Source of the DNA: Planococcus sp. MB-3u-03 | Lineage (GTDB): Bacteria; Bacillota; Bacilli; Bacillales_A; Planococcaceae | Direction: 5' to 3' | Assembly: GCF_002833405.1 (NCBI RefSeq) | Contig: NZ_CP025135.1 | Location: 1,531,501 to 1,595,500, forward strand | Length of the DNA stretch: 64,000 nt | Shown here: positions 1 through 10,885 of the stretch, piece after piece | Position numbering within the stretch: the stretch's first letter is position 1 | How the letters are laid out: each line of letters opens with the position of its first letter | Notes under the pieces: generated by a model | Database searches by the model: none | Told to the model about the DNA's origin: nothing | The model's input: the letters and a program-made list of their open reading frames with translations, nothing else | Program-made: the position numbers and the translations under genes

Positions 1-1
1 T

Positions 2-1294
2 CCAGTGTTTGCCTTGAGCTTGTTTGTGCTGATCGCGGCGGGCTTATTGCTGCTGGTGTTGCAGAGCGCCAAAGTCGAAGGCGTTAAAAAAGCCATTCGG
101 CTGACGATTGTTTTTGTCGTCTTCGCTTTGTCTTTGGCAATCATGAAGCTGCTCGAAATCATCAGCGGCAATTTTGAGGTGGTCATCGATTTTATCTACC
201 CGACAGCATTAGCCGGCATTTTGGTGCGTTTATTGATCGATGAGCGGACAGCGGTCTATGTGACGGTTTTGCTTAGCGCCAGTGCAGGAATGATGCTGCA
301 AAGCGGCTATGCCGGCGTTTTTCAGATGGATTCCGCTTTGTATGTGTTGTTTGGCGGCCTGACGGGGATATACTTAATACGTAATGGCCATAGAAGTATC
401 CGCATCTTGCCGATCAGCTTGGCAGTCGGCGGCGTCCATTTGCTGTATGTGGCATTTTACCTGCTGATGAACCAAAGCCAGTACACGGTGGAAGAAATTG
501 CTTTCTACGTCGCAGCGGCTCTGACAGCCGGTCTTTTGTCCGGGACGCTTGCGACCGGTTTATTGCCGCTGTTTGAAACGGCATTCGGCATTCTATCGAC
601 GATGAAGCTGCTCGAATTGTCGAATCCGAACCATCCTTTGCTGAAAAAGATTTTAACCGAGACGCCGGGAACTTACCACCACAGTGTCATGGTGGCAAAC
701 CTTTCGGATGCGGCGTGCGAAGCAATCGGGGCGAATGGCTTGCTTGCGCGGGTCGGCTGTTATTACCACGATATCGGCAAAACCATCAACCCACAGTACT
801 TTATTGAAAATCAATCACATGGCAATCCGCATGATCAACTCAGTCCGGAACAAAGCCGTGACATCATTCTGGCGCACGGCAAAGACGGGGCGGCGATTTT
901 GCGCAAGCAGAAAATGCCGAAAGAATTGATCGATATTGCAGAGCAGCATCATGGCACGACTTTATTGAAGTTCTTCTATTATAAAGCGAAAGAGCATAAC
1001 GAGGAGCTGCCCGAGCAAGAATACCGCTACACGGGTCCGAAGCCGCAGACGCGGGAGCTTGCCATCATCATGGTGGCCGACAGCTTAGAAGCGGCGGTGC
1101 GCTCGATGGAATCACCGAGTACGGAAAAGATCCGCAAGATGGTCGATTCCATCACGGAAGATAAATTGAAAGATGGACAGTTTGACGAATGTGATATAAC
1201 GTTAAAAGAACTGAAACGGGTCAAGAGCGTCATGTGCGAAACTTTGAACGGGATCTTCCATTCGAGGATCGCCTATCCCGATGATAAAAAATAA
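2..1294 (+). CDS. pgpH: Cyclic-di-AMP phosphodiesterase PgpH (7TM-HD family), 5' end cut off
   Basis: The gene enters from the left edge; the open frame runs from base 2 and the usual protein is about 700 residues, so roughly the last 430 are present. The visible part starts inside a run of hydrophobic helices (the 7TM membrane module) and ends in a cytosolic HD-type phosphohydrolase domain. The metal-binding HD motif reads YYHDIGKT, preceded by GTYHHSVMVANL and followed by EQHHGTTLL, all typical of PgpH. The family breaks down c-di-AMP to pApA at the membrane. It leads the conserved block pgpH-ybeY-dgkA-cdd-era-recO. The GTG at base 5 is internal and is not proposed as the true start. Confidence 0.93.
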   Translation, partial: PVFALSLFVLIAAGLLLLVLQSAKVEGVKKAIRLTIVFVVFALSLAIMKLLEIISGNFEVVIDFIYPTALAGILVRLLIDERTAVYVTVLLSASAGMMLQSGYAGVFQMDSALYVLFGGLTGIYLIRNGHRSIRILPISLAVGGVHLLYVAFYLLMNQSQYTVEEIAFYVAAALTAGLLSGTLATGLLPLFETAFGILSTMKLLELSNPNHPLLKKILTETPGTYHHSVMVANLSDAACEAIGANGLLARVGCYYHDIGKTINPQYFIENQSHGNPHDQLSPEQSRDIILAHGKDGAAILRKQKMPKELIDIAEQHHGTTLLKFFYYKAKEHNEELPEQEYRYTGPKPQTRELAIIMVADSLEAAVRSMESPSTEKIRKMVDSITEDKLKDGQFDECDITLKELKRVKSVMCETLNGIFHSRIAYPDDKK

Positions 1295-1315
1295 TTTAAT
1301 GGAGGAGGGAAAGCG

Positions 1316-1798
1316 ATGCTGACAATCGATTTCATAGACGAAACGGAACAATTGGATGACAAGGCGCTTGCCTTTGTGAGCAAGGTATTGGAGCATGCGG
1401 CACAGCATGAAGAAACAGGAGAAGCGGAAGTATCGGTCACATTTACGGATGATGAATCGATCCGTGCGATCAACCGCGATTACCGGGAGAAGGACCAGGC
1501 AACGGATGTCATCTCCTTTTCAATGGAAGAACAAGGGGAAGATGAAGTGGCCATCATCGGTGAAACAGGCCCGCGCCTGCTAGGGGATATCATCATCTCT
1601 GTGGAGCGCACCAAGCTCCAGGCAGAGGAATACGGGCATAGCTTCGAACGCGAACTCGGCTTTTTGGCAGTGCACGGATTTTTGCATTTGCTCGGCTACG
1701 ACCATATGAATGAGCAGGATGAAAAGGAAATGTTTGGTAGACAGGAAGAAATTTTAGCTTCCCTTGGCGTTACGCGTGATGCGCATGAAGCTGAGTAG
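1316..1798 (+). CDS. ybeY: Endoribonuclease YbeY (rRNA maturation factor)
   Basis: 160 residues, the normal family length. The zinc site HGFLHLLGYDH is intact, with the three histidines that bind the catalytic metal. YbeY is a single-strand-specific endoribonuclease needed for 16S rRNA 3'-end maturation and 70S ribosome quality control. The ATG follows a strong GGAGGAGGG ribosome binding site, 21 bases after the pgpH stop. The end overlaps the start of dgkA, which suggests translational coupling in the operon. Confidence 0.96.
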   Translation: MLTIDFIDETEQLDDKALAFVSKVLEHAAQHEETGEAEVSVTFTDDESIRAINRDYREKDQATDVISFSMEEQGEDEVAIIGETGPRLLGDIIISVERTKLQAEEYGHSFERELGFLAVHGFLHLLGYDHMNEQDEKEMFGRQEEILASLGVTRDAHEAE

Positions 1799-2138
1799 GT
1801 TTCTATCCTCATTCCGTTTTGCTGCGCAAGGGGTTGGCACATCCATAAAGCGGGAACAGAATATGAAAGTACATGCGGTCTCGGCAGTGGTTGTCTTGAT
1901 CGCCGCAATCTGGACTGGTCTCGACCGCACGGAGTGGATGCTGGTGATTGTGCTGATCGGCGGCATGTTGGCGCTTGAACTGGTTAATTCGGCGCTGGAG
2001 CGGACCGTCGATCTCGTCACTGCAGAGCGCCATCCGCTGGCGAAGCAAGCGAAAGACATGGCAGCAGGAGCCGTTTTGGTATTTGCTGTGACAAGTGCTA
2101 TAATCGGTTTGCTGATCTTTTTGCCTAAATGGTTTTAA
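1785..2138 (+). CDS. dgkA: Diacylglycerol/undecaprenol kinase family protein
   Basis: About 117 residues from the ATG at 1785, matching the small integral-membrane kinase family. Three hydrophobic helices are visible, with the conserved region ALELVNSALERTVDLVT and HPLAKQAKDMAAGAV that holds the active-site glutamate and metal ligands. In Gram-positive bacteria this protein phosphorylates undecaprenol rather than diacylglycerol and feeds the lipid carrier pool for wall synthesis. The start is uncertain: TTG 1764, GTG 1776 and ATG 1779 are also in frame and no clear Shine-Dalgarno sequence decides. I prefer 1785 because family proteins begin close to the RFxxSF stretch. It overlaps ybeY by 14 bases. 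Confidence 0.88.
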   Translation: MKLSRFLSSFRFAAQGVGTSIKREQNMKVHAVSAVVVLIAAIWTGLDRTEWMLVIVLIGGMLALELVNSALERTVDLVTAERHPLAKQAKDMAAGAVLVFAVTSAIIGLLIFLPKWF

Positions 2139-2182
2139 ACATCGTCCGGCAGCTGGATGCTGCTGTGATCATAGAAAAGTGA

Positions 2183-3503
<1,321 letters not shown>

Positions 3504-3515
3504 GGAGCCTGGCTC

Positions 3516-4301
3516 ATGCAGAACCAACTCGAAGGCATTGTCATCCGAACGCGTCCCTACGGGGAAACGAATAAAATTGTCACCTTGTTCACAAAAGAAG
3601 CAGGGAAAATCACTTGCATGGCGCGTGGGGCGAAAAAGCCTGCAAGCCGCCTGGCAGCCATCACGCAGCCGTTCACACATGGCGTTTTCTCAATCTATAA
3701 AGGCCGTGGCATGGGCACTTTGCAGGCAGGCGACCAATTGGAGTCGCTGCGCCATATCCGCGAGGACATCATGGCCACAGCATACGCGAGCTACGTCACA
3801 GAACTGATCGACCGTCTCACGGAGCAGGATGAGCCGCAGCCGGCCATCTACGATATGCTGTATCAAGCGCTCCATGCGATTTCGGACGGCTATGACCCGG
3901 AAGCGATCACCTTGTTTGTCGAATGGAAAATGCTGCGCGTGGCGGGGCTGACCCCGACTTTGCACGAATGCGCCAATTGCGGGGCGACGGAAGGGGAATT
4001 CGCATTCTCTTTCCAGGAACTCGGCTTTTTGTGCCATCGCTGCTTCCATCTTGACCGCTACATCATCCGCTTGAGCCCGGCGCTCGTGAAATTGATCCGC
4101 ACGTTTTATTTCGTGCCGATCGAACGGGTCGGGGCATTGACCTTGAAGAAAGAGTCGAAAACTTTGCTCAAGCAAATCGTCCGGACCATTTACGAGGAAC
4201 AGGCAGGCATCCGGCTCAAGTCGCGTTCGTTTCTCGAGCAGCTCGAGCGGACGCCGGAATTTTTCCCGGAACCGAAAAAAGACATCCCTGAAGGCGACTA
4301 G
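3516..4301 (+). CDS. recO: DNA repair protein RecO
   Basis: 261 residues with the RecO layout: an N-terminal OB fold beginning QLEGIVIRTRPYGETNKIV, then a helical domain with a zinc finger (CANCG and LCHRC, residues about 150-175). RecO anneals complementary strands and loads RecA onto SSB-coated DNA with RecR. It is the last gene of the operon: a hairpin terminator overlaps the stop codon, and the convergent glyQS gene ends 22 bases further on. Confidence 0.96.
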   Translation: MQNQLEGIVIRTRPYGETNKIVTLFTKEAGKITCMARGAKKPASRLAAITQPFTHGVFSIYKGRGMGTLQAGDQLESLRHIREDIMATAYASYVTELIDRLTEQDEPQPAIYDMLYQALHAISDGYDPEAITLFVEWKMLRVAGLTPTLHECANCGATEGEFAFSFQELGFLCHRCFHLDRYIIRLSPALVKLIRTFYFVPIERVGALTLKKESKTLLKQIVRTIYEEQAGIRLKSRSFLEQLERTPEFFPEPKKDIPEGD

Positions 4302-4319
4302 CCTCGGGATGTCTTTTTT
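4275..4319. terminator. Bidirectional terminator between recO and glyQS
   Basis: GACATCCC pairs with GGGATGTC around a 17-base loop, flanked by A and T runs on both sides, so it can end transcription from either convergent gene. The recO stop codon lies in the loop. Confidence 0.85.
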
Positions 4320-4322
4320 GGA

Positions 4323-5699
4323 TTAGAATTGGATATGCTGTTCGATATACGCTTGCACGTCTTTGATCGGCATGCGCACTTGTTCCATGGAATCGCGGTG
4401 GCGCACGGTTACTTCACCGTCTTCGACCGAGTCGAAATCATAGGTGATGCAGAACGGCGTACCGATTTCATCCTGGCGGCGGTAGCGTTTCCCGATGGAC
4501 TGGGATTCGTCGTAATCGACCATGAAATGCTTCGCAAGGTCTGCGAATACTTCCGTCGCGCCTTCAGAAAGTTTTTTCGATAAAGGCAATACCGCGGCCT
4601 TGTATGGCGCAAGTGCCGGGTGGAACTTCAACACGGTGCGTGTATCATCATTGTCCAAACTTTCTTCCTGGAATGCATCCACAAGGAAAGCGAGTGTTAC
4701 GCGGTCTGCGCCGAGTGATGGTTCGATGCAATATGGCACGTAGCGTTCGTTGGTCTGTGGATCGATGTAATTGAAATCTTCGCCCGAATATTCCATATGG
4801 CGCTTCAAATCGAAATCGGTGCGGTCAGCGATGCCCCACAGTTCGCCCCAGCCGAATGGGAATTTATATTCGATGTCGACAGTGGCGTTCGAGTAATGGG
4901 ACAACTCATCCGCGTCGTGCTCACGCAAGCGCATATTGTCCTCGCCCATGTTCAGCTCGACCAGCCAGTTTTTGCAGAAGTCGCGCCAGTACGCATACCA
5001 TTCAAGGTCTTCGCCTGGCTTACAGAAGAACTCAAGCTCCATCTGCTCGAATTCACGTGTGCGGAACGTGAAGTTCCCTGGCGTGATTTCGTTGCGGAAA
5101 CTCTTGCCGATCTGTGCAATCCCGAACGGCATTTTCTTGCGCATCGAGCGCTGGACGTTTTTATAGTTGACGAAGATCCCTTGTGCCGTCTCCGGGCGCA
5201 AATACACTTCGTTCGTCGATGATTCAGTAACGCCTTGGAAAGTCTTGAACATCAAATTGAACTGGCGGATCTCAGTGAAATCAGCTTTGCCGCAAGTCGG
5301 GCACGTGATTTCATGTTCGTCGATCAATTCTTTCATGCGCTCGAACGACAAGCCGTCGACAATCAGCTCAATGCCTTTTTCATCCAATGCGTTTTCGATC
5401 AGCTTATCGGCACGGTGACGCGATTTGCAGGCTTTGCAATCGATCATCGGGTCGTTGAAGTTGCCGAGGTGGCCGGATGCTTCCCAAGTTTTAGGGTTCA
5501 TCAGGATGGCAGCGTCTAGTCCGACGTTATGGACGGATTCCTGGACGAATTTCTTCCACCATGCTTTTTTGATATTGTTTTTCAGCTCGACGCCGAGTGG
5601 GCCATAATCCCACGTGTTGGCGAGCCCGCCGTAAATTTCAGAGCCCGGGAAGACGAATCCCCGGTGTTTGGCTAATGATACTACTTTTTCCATTGACAT
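4323..5699 (-). CDS. glyQS: Glycine--tRNA ligase, dimeric (alpha2) type
   Basis: 458 residues from the ATG at 5699, chosen because GGAGG lies eight bases upstream; in-frame ATGs at 5705 and 5693 fit that site less well. The protein is a class II synthetase of the single-chain homodimer type (as in Staphylococcus), not the separate alpha and beta subunits of B. subtilis. Visible landmarks: [16 protein letters not shown] near the N terminus, a zinc-binding insert with CKAC and [15 protein letters not shown] (motif 2 region), [14 protein letters not shown] and a C-terminal anticodon-binding domain. It charges tRNA-Gly. Expression is likely controlled by the T-box leader directly upstream. Confidence 0.96.
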   Translation of the reverse strand: MSMEKVVSLAKHRGFVFPGSEIYGGLANTWDYGPLGVELKNNIKKAWWKKFVQESVHNVGLDAAILMNPKTWEASGHLGNFNDPMIDCKACKSRHRADKLIENALDEKGIELIVDGLSFERMKELIDEHEITCPTCGKADFTEIRQFNLMFKTFQGVTESSTNEVYLRPETAQGIFVNYKNVQRSMRKKMPFGIAQIGKSFRNEITPGNFTFRTREFEQMELEFFCKPGEDLEWYAYWRDFCKNWLVELNMGEDNMRLREHDADELSHYSNATVDIEYKFPFGWGELWGIADRTDFDLKRHMEYSGEDFNYIDPQTNERYVPYCIEPSLGADRVTLAFLVDAFQEESLDNDDTRTVLKFHPALAPYKAAVLPLSKKLSEGATEVFADLAKHFMVDYDESQSIGKRYRRQDEIGTPFCITYDFDSVEDGEVTVRHRDSMEQVRMPIKDVQAYIEQHIQF

Positions 5700-5714
5700 C
5701 TTCATTACCTCCAT

Positions 5715-5915
5715 AAAATAAAAAAATCGCACACGCCACGGACAAATGTCCGAGGACGAGTACGTTACCCGCGGTTCCACCTCGATTGGCTGAAAGTCCA
5801 GCCCGCTCGCATTACCTATAGCTCCGGATTGCCGTTTCCCGCTTTGCAGGCTTTCACCATCCCTGCTCGCTTTATGCGCGGTACTTATCGATCCATCATT
5901 GCCATTATTTGATTC
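5715..5915 (-). promoter_or_regulatory. T-box leader (glycine) upstream of glyQS
   Basis: On the minus strand the near-canonical T-box AGGTGGAACCGCG lies at about 5769-5782. It is followed by a GC-rich hairpin around GGACATTTGTCC and a T run (5720-5765) that serves as the terminator. Further upstream a GGTGAAA stem-I distal-loop motif can be read, and on the descending arm a GGC followed by A at 5831-5833 is a good candidate specifier codon for glycine. Uncharged tRNA-Gly would pair with the specifier and the T-box and prevent termination. Confidence 0.9.
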
Positions 5916-6010
5916 CCGATTATTGTATCATGGCAATCTTTTCTTCGCAATATGGCATGTAATAGTATATAATAATTGGTATTGAGTATAACATATTTGA
6001 ATTTGAGGCG

Positions 6011-6649
6011 GTGAGTCCAATCGAACTCAATAAGCGGCAAGAGGAAATTTTACAGATCGTCAAAGGCAATGGCCCGATTACAGGTGAGCAAATCGCAGAC
6101 CGTCTGAATTTGACGCGTGCAACGCTCCGGCCGGATCTGGCAATTTTGACGATGGCAGGCTTTTTAGATGCCAGGCCGCGTGTCGGCTATTTTTATTCGG
6201 GCAAGAAACCAGGCCAGGATATAACCGATACGATGAACAATATGAAAGTGAAGGATTTCCAGTCAATCCCTGTCGTAGTCAGGGAAGATGTCAGCGTATA
6301 CGATGCCATCAGCCAGATGTTTCTGGATGACGTCGGGACGCTTTTTGTTGTGGATAAAAAATCCTGCCTTGCAGGTGTCCTGTCGCGCAAAGATCTATTG
6401 CGCACCAGCCTCGGCAATCAGGACTTGAATGCAATTCCTGTACATATCATCATGACGCGCATGCCGAATATCACTTATTGTTTGCGCAATGATTCGCTCA
6501 TACAGGCTGCAAACCGGCTGATCAACCAGCAAATCGACGCATTGCCGGTCGTCGAAGAACAACCGGAAGGGTATAAGGTCGTCGGCAGGCTGACAAAGAC
6601 CAATATTACGCGGGCATTTTTGTCCCTTTCGGAAAACCACGAACTGTGA
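6011..6649 (+). CDS. ccpN: Transcriptional repressor CcpN
   Basis: 212 residues: a winged-helix DNA-binding domain (residues about 5-65, with NLTRATLRPDLAILTMAGFL as the recognition region) followed by two CBS domains (about 80-205). CcpN represses gluconeogenic genes gapB and pckA in B. subtilis during growth on glucose and senses nucleotides through the CBS pair. The start is GTG at 6011, giving the family N terminus VSPIELNKRQ; a GAGGCGG sequence overlaps this position. A TATAAT at 5968-5973 is a possible -10 box. The gene lies two bases from the ppsR ribosome binding region, as in B. subtilis. Confidence 0.94.
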   Translation: MSPIELNKRQEEILQIVKGNGPITGEQIADRLNLTRATLRPDLAILTMAGFLDARPRVGYFYSGKKPGQDITDTMNNMKVKDFQSIPVVVREDVSVYDAISQMFLDDVGTLFVVDKKSCLAGVLSRKDLLRTSLGNQDLNAIPVHIIMTRMPNITYCLRNDSLIQAANRLINQQIDALPVVEEQPEGYKVVGRLTKTNITRAFLSLSENHEL

Positions 6650-6659
6650 GGTGCAGAAT

Positions 6660-7469
6660 ATGAGTTTATTGCGTGTTTTTATCGTCTCCGATTCGGTGGG
6701 CGAAACTGGAGAGCTTGTCGCGAAAGCGGCCATCAGCCAATACTTAAATACAGAACAAAATGCCGTCTTGAAACGGTTCCCGTACATCGATTCCATCGAA
6801 CACTTGCAGGAGATCATCAAACTGGCGGAAGGGCAGCGGGCAGTGATCGTCTATACGCTCGTATCCAAAGAGTTGCGCCATTTCGTTGAACGTGAAACTG
6901 CGCGCCACGGCATCAAAGCGATCGATTTGATGGGCCCATAGCTCGATGCGCTAGAAGAAGAGCTGCATTCGGCACCGATCGGTGAAGCCGGGCTGGTGCG
7001 CAAGCTCGACGATGATTATTTCAAGAAAGTCGAAGCGATCGAATTTGCGGTCAAATACGACGATGGGCGCGACCCACGCGGCATCTTGCTTGCGGATATC
7101 GTCTTGGTGGGGGTGTCGAGAACATCGAAAACCCCATTATCGCAGTATTTGGCCCATAAACGGCTGAAAGTCGCCAATGTGCCGTTAGTGCCTGAAGTGG
7201 ACCCGCCGGATGAGCTGTTCGACGTGGATCCGAAAAAATGTTTCGGTTTGGTCATTTCGCCGGAGAAATTGAACAATATCCGCAAAGAGCGTTTGATTGC
7301 GCTCGGTTTGAACGATGATGCCAATTATGCAAAATTGGACCGCATCCATGAAGAAATTGTCCATTTCCGCAAAGTGGTCGACCGCATCGGCTGTGAAACG
7401 CTAGACGTCACCAACCGCGCCGTTGAGGAAACTGCGAATTTAATTCTCGGAAAACTGCAGAAACAATAA
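6660..7469 (+). pseudogene. ppsR: PEP synthase/PPDK regulatory protein PpsR (YqfL), interrupted by an in-frame TAG
   Basis: Two pieces in the same reading frame (6660-6938 and 6942-7469) together give 270 codons, the normal length of the DUF299 kinase-phosphorylase family, broken only by TAG at 6939-6941. The family adds and removes phosphate on a threonine of pyruvate-phosphate dikinase or PEP synthase. The N terminus MSLLRVFIVSDSVGETGELV and the P-loop-like [15 protein letters not shown] are intact. ATG 6660 has GAGGTG six bases upstream; the GTG at 6651 is less likely. Family proteins normally have a short residue stretch such as GPML at the stop position, so the stop replaces a single codon. 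I suspect a base-calling error rather than a true nonsense mutation. Confidence 0.85.
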
Positions 7470-7476
7470 GAGGATT

Positions 7477-7497
7477 CCGCCTATCAGGGCGGTTTTC
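7477..7497 (+). terminator. Terminator after ccpN-ppsR
   Basis: CCGCC and GGCGG form a short stem around a six-base loop, followed by TTTT. Confidence 0.65.
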
Positions 7498-7687
7498 TTA
7501 TCTTGTATAATAGAAAGACCGTTTTCTACGCCTTTCTATGGATTTTACAAAAACGTTTTATAATGAAGAATTGTGGCTAAAGCTTAATAACAACATGATG
7601 AGCTTTCCCATCTTTTTGTCGAAATTTGAAGGATTTTAATGGATTTCAACGAATAAAGTAAAGTAAGCAAATAAAGATGGTGATAAG

Positions 7688-9489
7688 GTGTCCAATCGAA
7701 TTCCTGAAGAAGTGATCGAAGAAATCCGTTCCAAAGCGGATATTGTGGACGTCGTGGGCGAATATGTCCAATTGACGAAAAGAGGCCGCAATTGGTTTGG
7801 CCTCTGCCCTTTCCACGGGGAAAGTACACCGTCCTTTTCTGTGACAGCCGATAAGCAGATTTTCCATTGCTTCGGCTGTGGGGCTGGCGGCAACGCCATC
7901 ACATTCTTGATGGATATCGAAAACATCAGCTTCCAGGAAGCGCTGGCCAAACTCGGCGAGCGTTCAGGGATTGAAATCGATGTCCAGCCAGGCGAAGGCA
8001 AAGGGGCGGCCCAGGCAAGAAATGACGATCCGCTCATTTTGATGCATGAATTCGCTGCAGATATGTATCATCACATTTTGCTGAATACGGAAGAAGGGCA
8101 AGCAGCTCTTGATTATTTGGAGAATCGGGGATTCACCCAGGAAATCATCGAAAAATACCGGATCGGCTGGGCGCTTCCTGAATGGAACTATATGGAAGTT
8201 GCCCTTCGCAGAAAAGGCTACGATGATGAACAATTGGAAGCGAGCGGACTAGCCATCAAGCGTGAGAAATCCGATGGCTGGTTCGACCGTTTCCGCGGCA
8301 GGATCATGTTTCCGATCATGAACGAAAACGGCAAGGCCATTGCGTTTTCGGGAAGGGTCCTTGAGCAGTCGAAGCAGGAAGCGAAATACATGAATAGCCC
8401 AGAATCACCGATTTTCCAAAAAAGCCAAGTTCTTTATAATGTTCATCTAGCACGCGGGGCCATCCGGAAAAACCGGAAAATTGTCCTGTTTGAAGGATTC
8501 ATGGATGTCATTGCTGCCGGAAAGGCTGGCATCGACAATGCGCTCGCGACCATGGGGACATCGCTGACATCGCAGCATATCCGCCAAATGAAGCGCTTTG
8601 CGCAGGAAGTGGTCGTTTGCTTTGATGGTGATGATGCCGGATGGGAAGCGGCCAAAGGGCGGCGGTGCCGCTTGAGGAAGCGAATTTCAAAGTCGGGATT
8701 GCGGTGCTGCCGAATGGCATGGACCCCGACGACTATGTCCGCTAAAACGGCGCCGATGCTTTTCGGGAGAACGTCATCGAAAAGCCGCAAACCTTTATCG
8801 CATTCGCGATGATGCATGCGCGCCGCCATAAGAACTTTCAATATGAAAACGATCTCCTTCAATATATCCAAGAGGTGCTCCAATTATTGGCCGGTAAATC
8901 CTCTCCTGTTGAAAGGGATTTGTATATTAAGCAGCTGTCGGCAGAAACGAACTCTCGGAAGAAGCCATATTGCAGCAGTACAGGCGCTTAGAAACACGCA
9001 GCATCGAACGCAGCCGGCCAAAAGCCGCTGAATCAGTACAGGCAGCCCCGAAAAGGGAGCAGAAGAAAATTACGTCGCTGCACCGCGCAGAACGCTTGCT
9101 GTTCGCACACGCGCTTGCAGACCCGGCCGTGATGGACAAGCTTGCCCGTGAAGTGGAAACCATCCCGTTCATCAGTGAAGAATACCAGGCGCTTTACGTT
9201 CAGTTGCTCGGTTTTATGAGGAATGGGAAAAGCGGATTTCCATAAGTTCCTGGAAACCCTAACGGATCAGGAGCTCCGGAAGTTAGTGATGGAGACGGCC
9301 ATGGCCGAAAGAGATCCCGAACATCCGGAAGAAGAGATCGAAGATTGCCTGAAGCATTTGAACAAGCACCGTATCGAGCAACAAATCAATTTAAAAATCC
9401 AGCAATCAAAAGTAGCGGAAAAACAGCATGATTTGAAGCGCGCTTTGCTTCTAGCACAAGAAGTGATTGCTTTACGGAAATCATTGTAG
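7688..9489 (+). pseudogene. dnaG: DNA primase DnaG, frame broken by four missing bases and one stop
   Basis: The conserved primase sequence continues across several frames: a CHC2 zinc finger (CPFHGE..CFGCGAGG), the TOPRIM core (FEGFMDV, CFDGDDAGWEAAK) and the C-terminal DnaB-interacting region ending at 9489. Following the conserved protein, one G is missing near 8656-8660, an in-frame TAA replaces a codon at 8743-8745, one C is missing near 8957, one T near 9214 and one A near 9230; the frame bookkeeping closes exactly. Start is GTG 7688 behind GGTGAT. Primase makes the RNA primers for replication and is essential, and sigA follows immediately as in the classic macromolecular synthesis operon. 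Sequencing error is therefore the likely cause. Confidence 0.92.
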
Positions 9490-9522
9490 ATTATTCCGGT
9501 TTTTTCTAAAGGAGGAAGTTGT

Positions 9523-10677
9523 ATGGCTGAGAAATCCGAACGCCAAACAGAAGTCGTAACAAACAGCATCCCGTTGCCTGCTGAAGGCCCGGAAGCAAGT
9601 GTAGAAGACGCGAAAAAGCAATTGATCGAACAAGGGAAAAAAACCGGAGAATTGAACTACGAACAGATTGCCGATAAATTGGCTATTTTTGAAATGGAAT
9701 CGGACCAAGTAGAGGAATTCATTGATCAATTGGAAGGGCACGGCATCGAACTCGAACGCAAGAGTGATGATGAAGAGCATTTGGATCGTCTCATGAAGCC
9801 GACGGAAGAGAAGTTCGACTTGAACGACTTGAGCGTTCCGCCAGGCGTCAAAATCAACGATCCGGTCCGCATGTACTTGAAAGAAATCGGCCGGGTTGAC
9901 CTATTGAAGGCCGAAGAAGAAGTGCGCCTTGCGAAATTGATCGAACAAGGCGACGAGGAAGCGAAAAAACGCCTCGCAGAAGCCAACTTGCGTCTCGTCG
10001 TCTCGATTGCGAAACGCTATGTGGGCCGCGGCATGCTGTTCTTGGACTTGATCCAGGAAGGGAATATGGGGCTTATCAAAGCAGTCGAGAAATTCGACTA
10101 CTCGAAAGGCTTTAAATTCAGTACCTACGCCACGTGGTGGATCCGCCAAGCCATTACGCGCGCCATCGCCGACCAGGCGCGGACCATCCGCATCCCGGTC
10201 CATATGGTCGAGACGATCAACAAACTGATCCGCGTACAGCGCCAGCTGTTGCAAGACCTTGGACGCGAACCTTCACCGGAAGAAATCGGCGAAGAGATGG
10301 ATCTATTGCCTGAGAAAGTGCGTGAAATCCTGAAGATCGCCCAAGAACCGGTATCGCTTGAAACACCGATCGGTGAAGAAGACGATTCGCATTTGGGAGA
10401 TTTCATCGAAGATTCCGATGCACAGTCGCCATCTGACCATGCAGCTTATGAATTGCTGAAAGAGCAGTTGGAAGATGTGCTCGACACATTGACTGACAGA
10501 GAAGAAAATGTATTGCGCCTGCGTTTCGGCTTGGATGACGGCCGCACGCGGACACTCGAAGAAGTCGGTAAAGTATTCGGCGTGACGCGCGAGCGCATCC
10601 GCCAAATCGAAGCGAAAGCACTTCGCAAACTGCGCCATCCATCGCGCAGCAAGCGCTTGAAAGATTTCTTGGAATAA
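9523..10677 (+). CDS. sigA: RNA polymerase primary sigma factor SigA
   Basis: 384 residues. Region 1.1 spans the first ~100 residues; region 1.2 and 2 include [54 protein letters not shown] and [13 protein letters not shown]; region 4 ends with [23 protein letters not shown], the helix-turn-helix for the -35 element. This is the housekeeping sigma factor. The ATG has AAAGGAGGAAG upstream, 33 bases after dnaG, so the two genes are probably co-transcribed. A strong terminator follows. Confidence 0.98.
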   Translation: MAEKSERQTEVVTNSIPLPAEGPEASVEDAKKQLIEQGKKTGELNYEQIADKLAIFEMESDQVEEFIDQLEGHGIELERKSDDEEHLDRLMKPTEEKFDLNDLSVPPGVKINDPVRMYLKEIGRVDLLKAEEEVRLAKLIEQGDEEAKKRLAEANLRLVVSIAKRYVGRGMLFLDLIQEGNMGLIKAVEKFDYSKGFKFSTYATWWIRQAITRAIADQARTIRIPVHMVETINKLIRVQRQLLQDLGREPSPEEIGEEMDLLPEKVREILKIAQEPVSLETPIGEEDDSHLGDFIEDSDAQSPSDHAAYELLKEQLEDVLDTLTDREENVLRLRFGLDDGRTRTLEEVGKVFGVTRERIRQIEAKALRKLRHPSRSKRLKDFLE

Positions 10678-10685
10678 ACTGAATG

Positions 10686-10720
10686 AATCCTTCCCGGGCC
10701 AAAAGCCTGGAAGGATTTTT
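10686..10720 (+). terminator. Terminator after sigA
   Basis: AATCCTTCC and GGAAGGATT form a stem with an inner GGC/GCC step and are followed by TTTTT. Confidence 0.9.
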
Positions 10721-10816
10721 GTGTTTAAATACAATCGCGATAGTGGCGTAGCCCTTGGTGAACAAGTATGTTTTCCATCCGCACAACGGCATATTGGAAT
10801 AACTTTCCGTTATGCC

Positions 10817-10846
10817 TTGCTTGTGTCGGAATTTTAGCTATATAAT
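10817..10846 (+). promoter_or_regulatory. Possible SigA promoter of the acyl-CoA dehydrogenase gene
   Basis: A perfect TATAAT at 10841-10846 has a TTGCTT 18 bases upstream. It lies 40 bases before the start codon. Confidence 0.45.
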
Positions 10847-10885
10847 GAATATTGTAAGCGTATTCATAGCAAAGGGATGTAAGAT

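Noticed and set aside
8650..9235. Programmed frameshifting in dnaG (and likewise gcvT)
   Set aside because: There are too many shifts, at sites without slippery heptamers or stimulators, and similar lesions hit unrelated genes.
9901..10734. Antisense open frames inside sigA, recalling antE of B. subtilis
   Set aside because: No ribosome binding site and no recognisable similarity; high-GC wobble positions in sigA explain them.
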